Shown here: positions 32,359-45,003 of the stretch, piece after piece
How positions within the stretch are numbered: the stretch's first letter is position 1
Layout: each line of letters opens with the position of its first letter
Assembly: GCA_019059635.1 (NCBI GenBank)
Contig: JAGVRJ010000010.1
Coordinates: forward strand, 1,180,501-1,244,500
Direction: 5' to 3'
Length of the DNA stretch: 64,000 nt
DNA from: Proales similis
Taxonomy: Eukaryota > Rotifera > Eurotatoria > Ploima > Proalidae
The notes under the pieces: model-generated
Told to the model about the DNA's origin: nothing
Database searches by the model: none
Seen by the model: only the letters and a program-made list of their open reading frames with translations
Program-made: the position numbers and the translations under genes

Positions 32359-33173
32359 GTAGTCTTTTCGCTTCGTCCCGATGTTGATGCACTCTTCCAC
32401 GCTTAGACTAGAATGGCGAACAGTGTTCGATCGTAAAAAAAAAACACCAGATCAACTTTAAGTCGGCCAACAGCACGCCGATCATCAAATTTCACACCGC
32501 TCTTCGAAATTTCCATCGAACCAAACCAATCAAGAGACTAGAACATTTGCGCTGCTTTTAATAAACACATTTCTATGCGTCTATTGAGCTTTGAAAGTTC
32601 AATCAAGCAAAAACTCGAGTTTTAAATAGTTTTCGAAATGTGCGAATTGCGATGAAAACGGGCTCAAGTCGGTGGGATCGGCTCTTGGGATTGGCTAAAG
32701 TCGTTAAAAGATAGAATGGCGACCACGACGACGGCGATGGTGATCAAGTGCACTGACGAGAGACTTTGAGAACTTCTTTGAACAGAAAAAAAAGGGCGGG
32801 AAAGGGCGGCGAGAACAAAACGGCCCACGCAAAAAGGAGAGGAATGAGGAAATTTTTTTCAAATTTGATTTATGAAGAGCCATAAAAAGCGAGAAGGTAG
32901 CTGCTTGAGTGCCCGTTGAATGTCAGAAACAGAACCTGTGTTTTATGGTGCACACAGAAATAAACAGACAAACCGGCTAATTGAGGCAAATTGCGTTCAA
33001 CATTCAGAGGCGAAGAGTGGAAATGGGCTTGCCAGAAGGGGCTTGCTTGCTTGCCAAACAAATCGCTCGACGCGGTATAAAAAGCGTCGCCGAGAGCAAA
33101 CAGCGAGAGCAATCTACTTCCAAAAGAAAGCAAAATTGGAAATCGAGTGACCAGATTCAACGAGAAGCAAATC
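32359..33173. other. Intergenic region
   Basis: It holds the 3' UTR and polyadenylation signal (32560) of the upstream gene, an A/G-rich stretch at 32785-32860, and the promoter of the threonine dehydratase gene. Nothing else is supported. Confidence 0.4.
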
Positions 33174-35119
33174 ATGGAAATCAGCGAATTCACAAACGCG
33201 TTTCCGACCAGAGAGCTGTTCGAAACCACACCGCCCGTATTGAAGTTTGGAGCCACAGCCGAATACCATCACGAGCAAGAGGAGTCGGCTGAGAAAGTAG
33301 AGCCTGAGGTGATCACGGTCGACACGGCTCAAACTAGACAACCATCCACTCAAAACGCTTTCAAGAGTCTTGAAGACCTCGCGTCGTCCACGCTGGCCGA
33401 GCAGCGCTATCAGGAGCGGTTGGACTATTTAAAGCAAGAGCTGTTCAAGGTCAATCTAAAGGAGCTTGAGTTTAACGAAGACGAACTGGTCGACGAGTTC
33501 TGCAATCCGGACAATCCGACGCGAATCAACTTCAAAGACGTTGGAGCTGCTGCCTATCACATAAGAGATTCAATTGAGCAAACGCCTTGCACAGTAGGTT
33601 TCCTCTTTTCACTCGTTCTCTTTGTTTTTGCTCGTTATTCGCACAAAAGCGCTCGCACATGTCACATTTGACCGGCATGGAGATATTCTTCAAGAAGGAC
33701 TTTCTTCAGTATACAGGCAGCTTCAAGGAGCGTGGCGCTTGCTACGCCCTCAAAACCCTTAGCAAGGTAAAGACCCAGAGGCGATTATTCAAAATTGAAG
33801 TGAACACATGTTGGCCTCTTTAGGAGCAGAAAATAGCGGGAGTAATAGCCGCATCAGCTGGCAATCACGCTCAAGCCCTCTGCTATCACGGCAAAAAGCT
33901 CAAAGTGCCCGTGGTCGTGGTCATGCCCATGTACGTACAAACGAAATCGAGCTTTGTTGAACGCGTCTCATTCAGTTCATATTGTTCGCATTCTTCTCTT
34001 GGCTTTTTGGTGTTTTTTGTTCAGAATCGCTCCGATAATGAAAATTAGCAACTGCCGATCGTACGGCGCTGTGGTAATCGTTGAGGGCGCCAACATATCC
34101 GAGTCAAAGAAATTGGCGCTTAAACTGGGCAAAATGTTCGGAATGATGTACATAAACGGTTACGACCATCCGAATATACTCGCAGGTAAGCGTTGAACAA
34201 CACCCGCATACGAATGTGTTAGAAACGAATATCGCAGGCCAAGGCACACTGGGCCTGGAAGTGCTGCAGGAGGTGCCCGATGCCGACGCGATTGTCATAC
34301 CGACTGGCGGCGGTGGCCTAATTGCCGGCGTTGCGGTCGCAGCCAAGGCAATGAATCCGAACATAAAGATAATCGTAATGCCGCAACTTTCACTCTTGTT
34401 AACTTCCGATGGCAATTTAGTCTCCAATGTGTCAAGTGCGCCGAGTCAGAGCGCTGTCCCAGCTTCCACAACTCAATGGTGGAAGGAAGGCCGACAATAA
34501 CCAAGTCAGAGTCGACACTGGCTGACGGCCTAGCAGTTGGCTTGATCGGGGTGAACTCTTTCGCTACCGCGCAGCCATTCATCGACAAGACCGTCTGTGT
34601 GTCGGAAGAGTACATTGCGATCGCAGTGCTACGCCTCCTCGAAATGGAAAAGGCCGTGGTTGAAGGCGCGGGCGCGACCGGCCTGGCCGCTATTCTCCAA
34701 GGCCTTTTGCCCGAGCTCAAAGGCAAGAAAGTGGTTGTGCCGATCACTGGCGGTAACATAGACACTTCGATTCTTGGCCGCGTCCTTGAACGTGCCCTGG
34801 TCGCCGACAGCCGCTTGATCAAGCTCTGGGTCACTATCTCGGATCGCCCGGGCAGCTTGGCCGAGTTCTGTAAGCTAGTCGCCAACAACGGTGCCTGCAT
34901 CAAGGATCTAAAGTAAGCTCGAGCAATTTCGATCGAGTCGAGTGCCAAACGATTAGCTCTTTTCTTAGCCACGAGCGAGCCTGGCTTCGCAATGACATTT
35001 ACTCGGTGCAGATTCAGGCTGTGCTCGAGGTGGCCGACTACGACTCAGCGCAGCAAGTCGAGCGGGCAGTTCGTGAAAAGTACGAAAAGGTCGTCATGGG
35101 TCCGTACGGCTTGGGCTGA
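33174..35119 (+). CDS. L-threonine/L-serine dehydratase, PLP enzyme with ACT domain
   Basis: Seven exons, 33174-33593, 33650-33766, 33824-33930, 34025-34185, 34238-34374, 34437-34912 and 34969-35119, join to 522 residues. About 115 N-terminal residues are an unrecognised acidic extension. Then the fold-type II PLP core: TGSFKERGA holds the Schiff-base lysine, AASAGNHAQA binds substrate, PTGGGGLIAG cradles the PLP phosphate, followed by SERCPSF and the late PITGGNIDTS. The C-terminus (WVTISDRPGSLAEFCK to VMGPYGLG) is an ACT regulatory domain, as in catabolic threonine dehydratases. The enzyme deaminates threonine to 2-oxobutyrate and serine to pyruvate. The exon 5/6 junction at 34374/34437 was chosen because only that acceptor restores the CAESERC frame. 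AATAAA lies at 35219. Confidence 0.92.
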
Positions 35120-35820
35120 TCCAAATTTAAAGCTAAGCTCTGTACATATTAGAAAACAACGCAGCAAAAGGCAAAAATGAAACAAAACAAAAAAAAAACA
35201 CTCGAAATTTCAATTTAGAATAAAATCTTGAAATTTATTTTGATGATGATGATTAACATTGGCTTATACATGCGTTTATTAAAAAATAATTAAGCGAGAC
35301 GCAGACAAAGAAAAGAAAGAAAAAGAGAACAGAAAGAGGACGAGAGAGAGAGAAAAGAAATGGGAGAGAGAAAAGAGAGATTGAGTAAAATAGCCAAGGT
35401 CAATGGAGCGAGGAATCAAGCATTGGGGCTCGCAAGCCGGCGCTGTTGCTCTTTTTTGTGAGAAAAAGGCCAGGTAGGCCAAGAACGGTTGGTGACCAGG
35501 TAAAAACAAGAAAAAAAAAAGAAAAAGCGAGCGACCGAGACAAGTAAACCCGCTGAGATTGGGCTGAGTTCTCAATGCTTGTCAGTGACAGGCACGGAAC
35601 GGTCAATAAAAGTCGCTCGTCTCGATCGTCATGATTGTTGGCTGTTATTGGGAGAGAAGGGAGCCATTCTGCTCATGCAATCAGTCATTTCATTTCTGTT
35701 TTGATTGAACGGCAAAGTGGCGTGCGTCTAATGGGTGTCCGTCCGTACGAAGATGCTCGATTGAGATATTGTTGTTTTTTTTTTGTTGTTCTGGTTGGTC
35801 GACGACAAATGGCGGACGAT
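35120..35820. other. Region between convergent genes
   Basis: It holds the 3' end of the dehydratase gene and a GA-rich tract at about 35296-35380. No gene is supported; long minus ORFs over the GA tract are low-complexity artefacts. Confidence 0.4.
35219..35224 (+). terminator. Polyadenylation signal of the threonine dehydratase gene
   Basis: AATAAA lies 100 nt after the stop. Confidence 0.5.
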
Positions 35821-36544
35821 TTAAAAGCGCTGCAGATACTCTCTTGACTCGTTGTAGGTGCTCGCCTTGGCATAAGACGCGCCCAAGTCAATTCGGTGAA
35901 TGCAGAACATGACAAGTGAGAACAAGAAGCCGCCAGTCGAGCCGACCGCCACCCAAAGCGACCAGCCGATTTGGTTTGTTGTGATCACGTTAGAGTCGTC
36001 CAAGTTCTTGGCCAACATGACCACCCAGATGACCACAGTTATGCAATCTGAGCGGGAGCAAAATGAAAAAATGCACAATTGCGATGTTCAACTGGCAAAC
36101 GCCAACTTACCGATGAGCAGGTTTCCGGCGATCAGAAACTCCAATACTCTCAGCTTCAAAAATCGGCCTCTAATACACATGACCATTCCGGAGAACCAGA
36201 GGAATATGATGGAGAGGCCAGATGCGGCGACGGCCAGCGATGCGCATGCGATTGCGTAATCTTTTTTATGTTGTTGTAAAAGAATAATTTTGCCGGATAT
36301 TAGGAAACAATCAGAGACGGACAGTACCTGTTCGAAGCGATCTGATGAACGCGTTGTTCGAGTAGAGCAGAATGTAGCCGCATTGTCTAATCTCGTCGTT
36401 GCCATTCACTTTCTCGCAGACTTCAAATATGCCTCGATAGGCCGGATTTGACTTTAGAATCCAGTAGGGCGTTAGAATGGCCACAATGAACGCGACCGTG
36501 CTTGCCACAAACGCAAAGAAACCAATGTAGAACACTTTGCTCAT
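35821..36544 (-). CDS. Claudin/PMP22-like four-transmembrane protein 1
   Basis: Exons 36544-36328, 36260-36111 and 36047-35821 join in phase to 197 residues. Four hydrophobic segments are visible: FYIGFFAFVASTVAFIVAIL, ACASLAVAASGLSIIFLWFSGMVMCI, a third running across exons 2 and 3 (VLEFLIAGNLL to CITVVIWVVMLA), and WSLWVAVGSTGGFLFSLVMFCI. The first extracellular loop has PYW, then RGIFEVC and a later C, matching the W-GLW-C-C pattern of the claudin/PMP22/EMP superfamily. Such proteins form or regulate cell junctions, or act as membrane modulators. The intron phases (all phase 1) match the second claudin-like gene at 40680, suggesting an old tandem duplication. The subfamily cannot be assigned. 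Confidence 0.8.
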
Positions 36545-39500
36545 TCTAAACGATTGCAAACGAGAGATCGGTGAGTGTTGGTGTTCAGTTGGCCCGACCA
36601 AGTCGCCAGTCAACTAGCAAGCCACTTGCAATGAATGCGAATGAGGGATGATGCATTTTTAATTGCATTTCCGCATTTTTAAGCCAGTATGGGCGAATAA
36701 GCCGTGATTAGCAATCGCTGAAGCTAATAATGCAAAACGAAGCGGGAAGAGGACCAAGAATTTTTTTTTCAAATAAAATTCATAATTATCCTGATAGAAG
36801 CTTCTACCTTCTGATGCAACAATTCATACGTTATTTCGCAGGCATAAACAAAATCAACCACTCGAATGTCACACACACACACACGCAGATTGTGAAGAAA
36901 CAATGAGGAGTCGGCAGCGGGCCAGCGATTCAAAAGAACCCGACCAACCTGAATGCATGCACGGACTGACAGTCATAATCAACTCTTGACGGTGTGTGTG
37001 TGTGTGGTTGCACGCTTTCTCTGTGCCGGCTTTTCTTCGCTGCTTTTTTTTTTTTATTATTTTGTTTCACTTTCCATTTTAATTTTGTACGATCTTCATT
37101 CCTGAATCTTTCTCATTCACCACCATCGTGCTTTGCCCGTTCGCGCCTCTTTCGTATCTCAGCTTCACTGCTCTGGATTGCTTTGGATCAAAGTTTAAAA
37201 TTACCCAACAGAATGAATATGAAGAGCACAAAATAAGATGAGACACACACACAAAATAATAAAAATGCGAATTGAATCGCTCGCAAGCAAAGTTCGAGCT
37301 CTTTCAGTCACGTAGGTGTGCGGTGCATTGACGAACTCTTTTTCATTTCTACTTTCTGTGTGTGTGTGTGTGGGCGCGTTTGATGACTGGAGTAGTACTT
37401 GGCGACGAACTGGTCAGATTGGTTTGTTTAATTGTGCACACGTCCATTTGGGGGTTAGGTGCGCGAGGCCACTCGAGAACGAATAAACAAATCGACGAGC
37501 GAAATGAAGTAATTTTTCTCTTTTTTGACTCGACGAGGAAAATAAAAGGCCGCAATGCGACCAAAATCAGAGTCGTTCGGCTAACGGTGGTCTAACTAAC
37601 CCACAATCACGTAAGCGTACAACTCGAGCAGCTCCGGCAATCAGCAATGATGCAAGCCAGAGAGAGAGCGTGCACCGCTGCCAACGCCTCTTTTGTCACT
37701 AAATAAAGCAACAACTCTCTATGCGCAGTGCCCTTTGCATCCGATCCCTGATAGAGTTGGCTTCTCTGGTTTCAGTTCGGGCTTATTCAATTATTTGTCC
37801 GAGCGCTCAGCAAAGCAAAGAGGTACGGCCAAAATGACCCGCTTGGGCACGAACTGCGATGAATCAGCTCACACACACACACACAAACTTATTGCGGCAC
37901 AATGCAATGCACTTGAGTTCATTAGACGAGGCAGTGCAATCATTCTGGCCGCTTTTAAGGTTTGAGCAATTGATTGCTCGAAAAAAATCTGATAGAGAGA
38001 GAGAGGGGACGAGAGAAGCCCGTCGCATTGGCCGAATGTGAGCACAGCATGAATCAATAAGCAATCAACACAAAGGTGGCTTAGAAAGAAATAGAACGGA
38101 TAGACGAAGGCAGTGTTAAAGAATTTGAAGCAATCTCTTGACACGGGCGCGCTTCACAATGGCAAGAAATAGAAGCCGTCCTCATAGGAGGCCACAGCAC
38201 AATGCCCTCTCTCTCTTGAGCGCGCCTCATTCATTCATTCGATCGGCTCATAAGGCGCTTCTTACAAACCTTTTGCATGAGAGACGAGATGCGAGGGAAA
38301 CGGAGAGCCGCTGGTTGAAGAATGGGCCACTTGAGCAAATAGCCTGCGTCAATCTAACTGGCGCTCATCACTTGAATCTCTAATCGCGTCGTCAGCTCCG
38401 CAGTCTGTCGCTCTAAGCTCATAATAAACACGCAAACTTATAAACAACTTGTACGAGTGACATTAGTAGGCCATGTTCATGTCAATGTTGCCGCCAGAGA
38501 AAATGGCGAGCTGCTCACTGAAACCCACGCACAGATGAAGAACGTACGGCGAACATACAGAACTGAATAGAGCCAAAGTACACATGGCCGGATGGGCATG
38601 AATGATGCATTGAACTGCCCGATTGAGCAATTTTCCGATCACTCATGAATTATTCATCAAAAATGACCATCGCTGGCGGAGACGTACGCGGCCTGCTCGA
38701 GACTCGGCGAGCGTCCGTCTTGATTTGTGTGTGTGTGTGTGTGTGTTTGTGCGATTGTGGGCAATGAGCTGACTAGCTGACTCAAACCTGGCGGTTAGGT
38801 CGGACACAAAGAACGGGTTTCAAATTACAACGCTGGCGATCAACCATCATTCAGACATAGAGTCGGCTTACTGAACTAACTGACTGACTGAACGAAGTGT
38901 TTGGCTGACTCACTAGGCAACTGAATGGCGTCTGGCTAGCTGACCGGAGCGAGCGAGTGCTCCACTTGCCTGTCCTATTGACCAAAACGAGTTCATGCGA
39001 TCTGTAATTCGCAATATGAAAGACGAGCGGCTCAAAAACATGTTTTAGTCGAGAACTGGGAAAAAATAAAATCTGAGAAGATTAGCTGGCCAAGTTAAAA
39101 TTCGGATTAGATAGAGAGGACAATTTGAGGAGGCGGCGGCGGTTAAAGCAAAGAGAGCCAAACGTTCGACTAAATTACATGCAAAGCAGCGGCGAGTATT
39201 TGCTCGATTTACGCTGCGCCGCTTCAAAGTTGACAATCAAAACATCGTGCCTATTAAGGATTCTTGACGAATGTAGGTCGACTGAGTGAGCGTGTCCATG
39301 GCTAAGCAGACGAGACAAAACGGCGCAAGGCACCATTTACGAGCAGTCTAGTGGCTTGGGCGCGTTTAGTGCGTGATTAATGTTCACTTGATCTTGATCG
39401 CGATAGTGGTGCGGTCAGACGCGACCTGTGCTCAGAGCGGACGACGACCAGTGACAACTTTATGAAAGAGTCAACACTGCGTTCGGCCGGCCGTCGCTTG

Positions 39501-40679
39501 GTCACGGCCGATGCAGAGATAAGATAAACAACAGACTTGAGGAAAGCCGCCCAAGCCGAACTGTTCAAGGTTAATTGAAGCGAGCTGCCGCGTCCATGGA
39601 AACCGTAACTTTCAACTACACATGAACTCTCTCTCTCTCTTTCTCTCTGGTTTGAGTAAAATAAACAACAACGGCCACCAACGGCACCGGTGTTTGCTCA
39701 AATAATCGAAAAATGCGAGCACCACTCAAAAATCCATCGCCTCTCAATTGAGTGCATACGACGACGAGAGAATTGTAGTCGACTAGCGACCGGTTCTCTC
39801 TTGGCCCGCTGAACTGGCTCCAATCTGCAATTATTAAGCATTAACATATTTCCAAGCCATAAATTTGAGTTCATCTCCCCTTTCTCTTCTGCTTCTTCTT
39901 CTCGTTCATCTCGTTCTCGTTAATGGAGGCCTCTCTCTTTCGATCTCTGTTTCGACGCCCACGCGGCAGCGGGCACGGCGAATACACTCGACCGTTCGCA
40001 TTTGGCTCTGATTCATCAAAAAGTTGCTATCCCAGCAGCCGCAGCAGTTGAACTGTTGATGGTCAATGAGATTTGTGTAAAGAGCCGCTAATCTCAAACG
40101 ATCGAACAACTGAGCAGTACGTGGCTGGATGGTCGTTCATTCGGTGAAAATGTTTATTTCTTTATGAATGGCAACTTTATGGCAACCGATTGAAAACATG
40201 AGAATGTTGAGTTCAGTGACGGCGCTCGTCGTAAAGAAGAAAATAAAAGACGCGAGCGGCGTTGTAAAGTTCATTGGGCGGCGCATGAACTAAAACAACA
40301 ACACCAGCCGCGATCGAAAAGAACCAAAATAAAGAACATTAGCTTAAAAGTGACGATCGACGAAATGACGACAGATGATTTTAAGGTCATTAGCGAGAGA
40401 GAGAGAGAGAAAAGGAAAGAGAGGGAGGTTAAACAGAAATTTGAGGCCACGTTCGCATTCCGGCTCGAGTAGAACTGGTTCACGTTTCAAGCGCTGACTT
40501 TTTTTACTCTTTTTTAGTTTTATTTTCTATTTGAATGGGCCAGCTAAGGCGTGCATTGATTGGCTGGCTGATTTGTTGCCAGTTTGCAAATTCGAGATAA
40601 ATAAAAATTAGAGCAGCGAAAACAAACGCAAACGGAATGGGAGCCGCCAGGTTGAAGATAAGAGCAGAGGAATGTGTGT
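36545..40679. other. 4.1-kb microsatellite-rich region without a supported gene
   Basis: CA/GT runs occur near 36870-36887, 36993-37006, 37362-37374, 37870-37885 and 38727-38746; CT/GA runs near 39627-39648 and 40394-40411. Short ORFs here are low-complexity or lack any domain. It could contain regulatory elements of the two flanking claudin-like genes, but I see no specific site. Confidence 0.45.
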
Positions 40680-41639
40680 TCATGTTTCGCTGAATTGATT
40701 GCGATAGTTCTTGAGCATGAACTTGAAGCCCACGTTGATGCGGTTGACCGTGAACACAATCGACGAGAGAAAGAAGCCAGAGGCGGCACCGACCGCCAGC
40801 CAAAACGAGAAGCCGTAGCTGTTGAGCTCGATCACCTGCTCTTGCCGGCAGATGAACATTCCGAGTGTGCTGAGCAGGACAACATCTGTCGACGAACAGT
40901 TAATTAAAAAAAAAAAGAGATTTTAAGTAAACACGGGAGAGGCAAGGAGGAGCGCGAGGCGAGAAAAGCGGTCAAAGAGCTTACCAGTAAGAATGGAGAG
41001 CAAAATAGAAAACTCGCTCGAACGCACGTGGCTACCGATCGAAGTGAACGCCACGCAAATGCTCGACCAGAAGAATGTCAGAAAGCCGAGCGCAGCCGAC
41101 GAGATGGCCAAACCCATCATTGAGGTTAAATAGAACGGCCGTTGCGTGAGATACTCGACCGCCTCGTCGGCCTCTGGCCACAGGAGCTGATAGCATTTCT
41201 GATATTCACTCGACGAGGTTTCGATTTCAAGTGAGTCGGCCGTCAGCCGCCCTGTTTGCTTGAACGAGCTTTTGAAATGAAGCAGTTGTCGAAGTAGCTG
41301 CTGTTCGCGCTCACGCCTATTGTCCGAGTTGGTCTCATCTGGCTGCATTCGCTGTTGGCTACTCGCGGCTCGTTCGCTGCGCGTCTCGTTTTTCCATGAG
41401 AGATAGCCGGGCACGAGCGCGTCCTCGAGCTGAAACGACGACGAGCCGCTGCTCAGTTGCTCCGGACTGAGTGAGAGCAGCTTGCCGATGGTGGTCATGT
41501 TGTAATATTCGCAGGCGCCGAACATGCCAATGTCCTTGGCCGCGCTCACTTGCCACTTGAATGTGAGAAGGGCGGCGAGTAAGACTCCAAACGAATGAAG
41601 AGCGACCAACATTCCAAGAACCATCAGCTTCCTAGTCAT
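40680..41639 (-). CDS. Claudin/PMP22-like four-transmembrane protein 2 with long first loop
   Basis: Exons 41639-40985 and 40885-40680 (99-nt intron, phase 1) give 286 residues. TM1 is LGMLVALHSFGVLLAALLTF. The first loop starts with KW and GMFGACEY and reaches its second cysteine (YQKCYQLLW) only after an inserted Ser/Glu/Gln-rich stretch of about 110 residues. TM2, TM3 and TM4 follow (TSMMGLAISSAALGFLTFF, then FSILLSILTGDVVLLSTLGMFI across the intron, then FSFWLAVGAASGFFLSSIVF). The end of the protein, FWLAVGAASGFFLSSIVFTVNRI, parallels the LWVAVGSTGGFLFSLVMFCIHRI of the first claudin-like gene, so the two are related. The extended loop is unusual for the superfamily. Confidence 0.78.
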
Positions 41640-42625
41640 CCTGTCCGTTTCCTCTGCGTATTTTTCAATTCAACTTATCGATCCGCAATACGAATCTAAA
41701 CCGATTGCGAGTTTATAAAGACCTTTCATTCATTAGCCGTGGCCACCAAATGAGCCAACAAGCCACCAAATACGAATTCAAACACGGCCCGACTCTCCTT
41801 CGCGCTCTCTTTTTCGTCTCATGTCTTCGCTTTGTTTGTATAAAGAAAGTAAGTAGGTGAGCCATGAGCATTAGGGTTTGCACGCAATTTGCCCAACTAT
41901 CTCTCTCCGTCTCTCGCGTCTTTGTTTTGCTCGGCAGTTTCCGTTTTGCTCCAACTGTTGGCTCAACGCCGATTATCGACCGAGATCATTAAGATTAGAG
42001 ATTAAGCTTGAGTGTCAAATGACATCAATAAAGCCATCATCCTCTTCTGCCTCTTTCGTTTTACTTGTTTATTTTGCTTAACGCGCTTTATCTAACCTTG
42101 CTTGGCCAACAAGCGCTAAGTCGATGCGTCTAAGACGACAAAATCTTTATTTATTTCGGACTTTTTGCCCCGATTCCAACATTTCTCTCTTTTGCTCTTT
42201 TTCAACTGCGCTCCGCTCAAATCGGCCGCGCCAAGCGATCACATTCATTCGATATTTGTGGCGCCGATTTGACTTTGAGCAGAGCAAAAAGAGACAGCTT
42301 AAGACTTGTCAACTCTTATCTTCTTTGCAGTCGGAGGTCAAGTCTTTGCTCTGAGACAAGCTGTTATTCTGAACCAACCTTTGACGCAAGCTGCCCACCC
42401 GCCGTTCGACGCCGAATATTCTGAATTTAAAATTTGTAATAAACAGTTTGAACACGAGCCGATTATGCTGCAAATTGACCATAGGTGCGATTAATAGAAG
42501 AGAATCCAAGTCGCGAGCAGGGCTTAATAGCGATGTATCCATGGCGACCGGCGACGGTAAATTGCAATCGCAGACGTCGGTGAAAAGTTGCTCGCATACA
42601 ACGAGACTGCAACTCAGGCTGATCG
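41640..42625. other. Region between divergent genes, possible upstream exon
   Basis: The first part is the shared promoter region. At about 42331-42482 an open stretch preceded by TTCTTTGCAG and ended by a GTGCGATT donor reads plausibly as an exon (QVFALRQAVILNQ ... EHEPIMLQI) and may belong to the next gene or to a separate one. I could not connect it with confidence. Confidence 0.35.
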
Positions 42626-44760
42626 ATGAGCTTGGTCTTTCCACTGCCACAGGTGCCGAGCGAGTTAGGTGACGTGTTGTGCACAAGCGCGCGAGACATA
42701 TTCTTCCTGCCATCGTTCATCTTTCCGACCTGTTTGACCATCGAGGACACCGACTCGTTGCAAATGAGACTGCGCGACAAGCCTGCCAATGCCAACAGCA
42801 TATTCGGCCTAGTCAGATCGGGGTAGCTGAATGACTGTGCGAACCCGAACAGCGCTCCTCAACTCGACTTTCTAAGAAACGTGCAGCAGCTGACCAATCA
42901 TTTGAATTCGAACGGACAGCAAGAGTTGAACCAGCTGGACAAGGACGGTTTCACTTTGATGCATTGGGCCGCCCATGACGCTCCAGTTCACATGGTCAAG
43001 TAGGCGGCCTGATCTCGTCGTTGGGCGCATTCGTTTGAACATTCGCTTTCAGACACCTGTTGGACTTGAATGTTGACTTTGACAATTTCGCATCGAACAA
43101 GGCCGAACAACGGCCTATCCACTGGGCCTGTAGCAAAGGCAGAATAGACGTGGCCGCTCTGCTCAGTAAGTCTGTTTCAGGTGTTGGTTGAGTGCAGAAA
43201 TCGAAATGACGCGTTTCAAGTTGAAAAAGGAGTGTCGGTTGACGTTCAGGACAAGTTGGGCCTCAGCCCGCTCATATCGGCGGCCAAATTCGGCCACATT
43301 GCTTTGGTCTGCTTTCTGGTGAGTCGAGGCGCTCGGCTTGACATCGAAGATGCGAACGGCGACAACGCGCTCGATTGGGTCAGTAAAAAACGTTTCTTCT
43401 CTTCGATTTCAAGACCTTTACTCATTGGCGCATTCGCAGGCTGTTTATCAAGGCTATCCGGATCTCACCCGTCTCCTCATCTTGTTCGGCCTCAACCCGA
43501 AAAAGATAAACAAGAACGGCCAGACCATTTTGCATTTGGCCTGTTTGAGAGGCAATCTCAACATCGTTCAGCATTTGGTCGAGCATGTAAGCAACCAGCA
43601 GTACAAGAGAGAGAGAGCGGACGTCTGATTTCTTGTTAGGACTGCATAGACACAGAGATCAAGGATCAGAACGGACGTCGTGCGGTCGACTTTGCTCGCA
43701 TCCGAGGCTACTCTCAAATAGTCGACTATTTAAACCGGCAGTACAAGCTACGACGAGGAATGCTCTGTGACTTCAAGTAACCGCCTTGCCGCTTGACTTT
43801 GAGCCGCGCCGTTTAACCGCCTGATGGACAGGACGCTTTTCTTTGGACCAGTGGGCAACTCAAAGTTCGTGTTCATCCTGGTCCATCTGCTCTTTTGGCT
43901 GTACGAGTATCCGGTCTACGTGAGCGTGGTTCTGCCCAACACTTGGAGCGAGTACAAGCTGCTGCACGTGGCCTATTGGCTAAACAGCTTGCTCATGTGG
44001 ACCACACTCTACATTGTGCACAACAAGTCGCCCGGCTACCTCGAGCTCAACACAGCCGAGTACAGGAGCACTCTTCGAAAGGCGAGTTTGAGACCTTCTT
44101 GAGCGTGGCACATTCTATCGTCTAATTTGCCAACATGCAGATCACCTACAGGTCCGAGTCGTTCGGGCCTGACGACTGGAAAAAGTGTTTGTCTCGTCTG
44201 TGCCACACGTGCAAGACGGTCAAGCCGCTGAGGGCGTCACATTGCCGAGCGTGCAACCGATGCGTGCTGGCGTTTGACCATCACTGTCCGTGGGTGCAAA
44301 ACTGCATTGGCTACCGCAATCGGCCCTGGTTCTTCTTGTTCCTCGTTTCGATGACAACTCTTCAATGCCTCTCGCTCTACATCATCTACCTTCAGCTCAG
44401 CATCGAGTCAGACCTCTACATCATGTACCCGGGCACAGCAATCGTCGCACTGTTCGTGCCCATGGTTCTAGTTCTCCTCTCGATGACGGTAAGTTCCTAC
44501 TCTCCTGCGCTCTATTTTTCACATTTAAAACAACAACTTGAAATCCGCTCACAAAGTGTTTGGCCATGGTCACCAACACGACAACAAACGAAATGAGCAA
44601 AAAAGACAAGTACGAGTATTTCAAGAGTGTGAACGGCCATCGAATAATCAGCGTGTTCAATCGAGGCCTCGTTTACAATCTCAAGTATTACTTTCACTTG
44701 ATCGAGGCGCCGTCTGTTGAATGCGCCAATTTCGACGCACTGCCTAGTCTGGCAGTTTAG
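42626..44760 (+). CDS. ZDHHC17: Ankyrin-repeat DHHC palmitoyltransferase (HIP14 type)
   Basis: Firm exons: about 42857-42999, 43053-43165, 43221-43378, 43440-43586, 43640-43776, 43832-44081, 44141-44488 and 44557-44760. Five to six ankyrin repeats come first ([51 protein letters not shown]). Two hydrophobic pairs follow, then the zinc-binding DHHC cysteine-rich domain ([20 protein letters not shown] then [11 protein letters not shown]) and the TTTNE motif. The Cys of DHHC carries the acyl intermediate. The enzyme S-palmitoylates proteins at the Golgi, recognised through its ankyrin repeats. The 5' end is uncertain: an open frame from ATG 42626 reaches a TAG at 42824 and continues in the same frame into the ankyrin exon. 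The intron at 44082 has a GC donor. ZDHHC17 versus ZDHHC13 is not resolved. Confidence 0.85.
44082..44140 (+). other. GC-AG intron in the DHHC gene
   Basis: The donor AAAG/GCGAGTTT and acceptor ACATGCAG bound a 59-nt intron that joins STLRK to ITYRSE in phase 0; no GT donor gives the same frame. Confidence 0.55.
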
Positions 44761-44774
44761 CTTGTGCTCTTTCG

Positions 44775-44780
44775 AATAAA
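44775..44780 (+). terminator. Polyadenylation signal of the DHHC gene
   Basis: AATAAA lies 14 nt after the stop, so the 3' UTR is very short. Confidence 0.5.
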
Positions 44781-45003
44781 ACTGATTGCGCCCTCAGAAT
44801 GGCTTGCTTGCCTGCTTGGTCGTGTTGCAGTGGAGAATAATTACGATTGCGGCTTGATTTATGCTGTTTAAGGGGAGAAATGCGGCAACGTTGCCGAGGT
44901 TACTGTTCGCGTTTGGGCAAGAGCCTAGTCGCAACGAGCAGGCAAAACTCTGCCAAACTTGATTTCGCAGAAGCAAAAGACGAAGCGCAAGAAGCAAAGC
45001 GAC

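Noticed and set aside
35279-35606. Minus ORFs rich in Phe/Leu/Ser
   Set aside because: They lie over a GA tract and are low-complexity translations of it.
36545-40679. Hidden exons in the 4-kb gap between claudin-like genes
   Set aside because: No ORF with domain-like residues or consistent splice sites; only microsatellites and short artefact ORFs.
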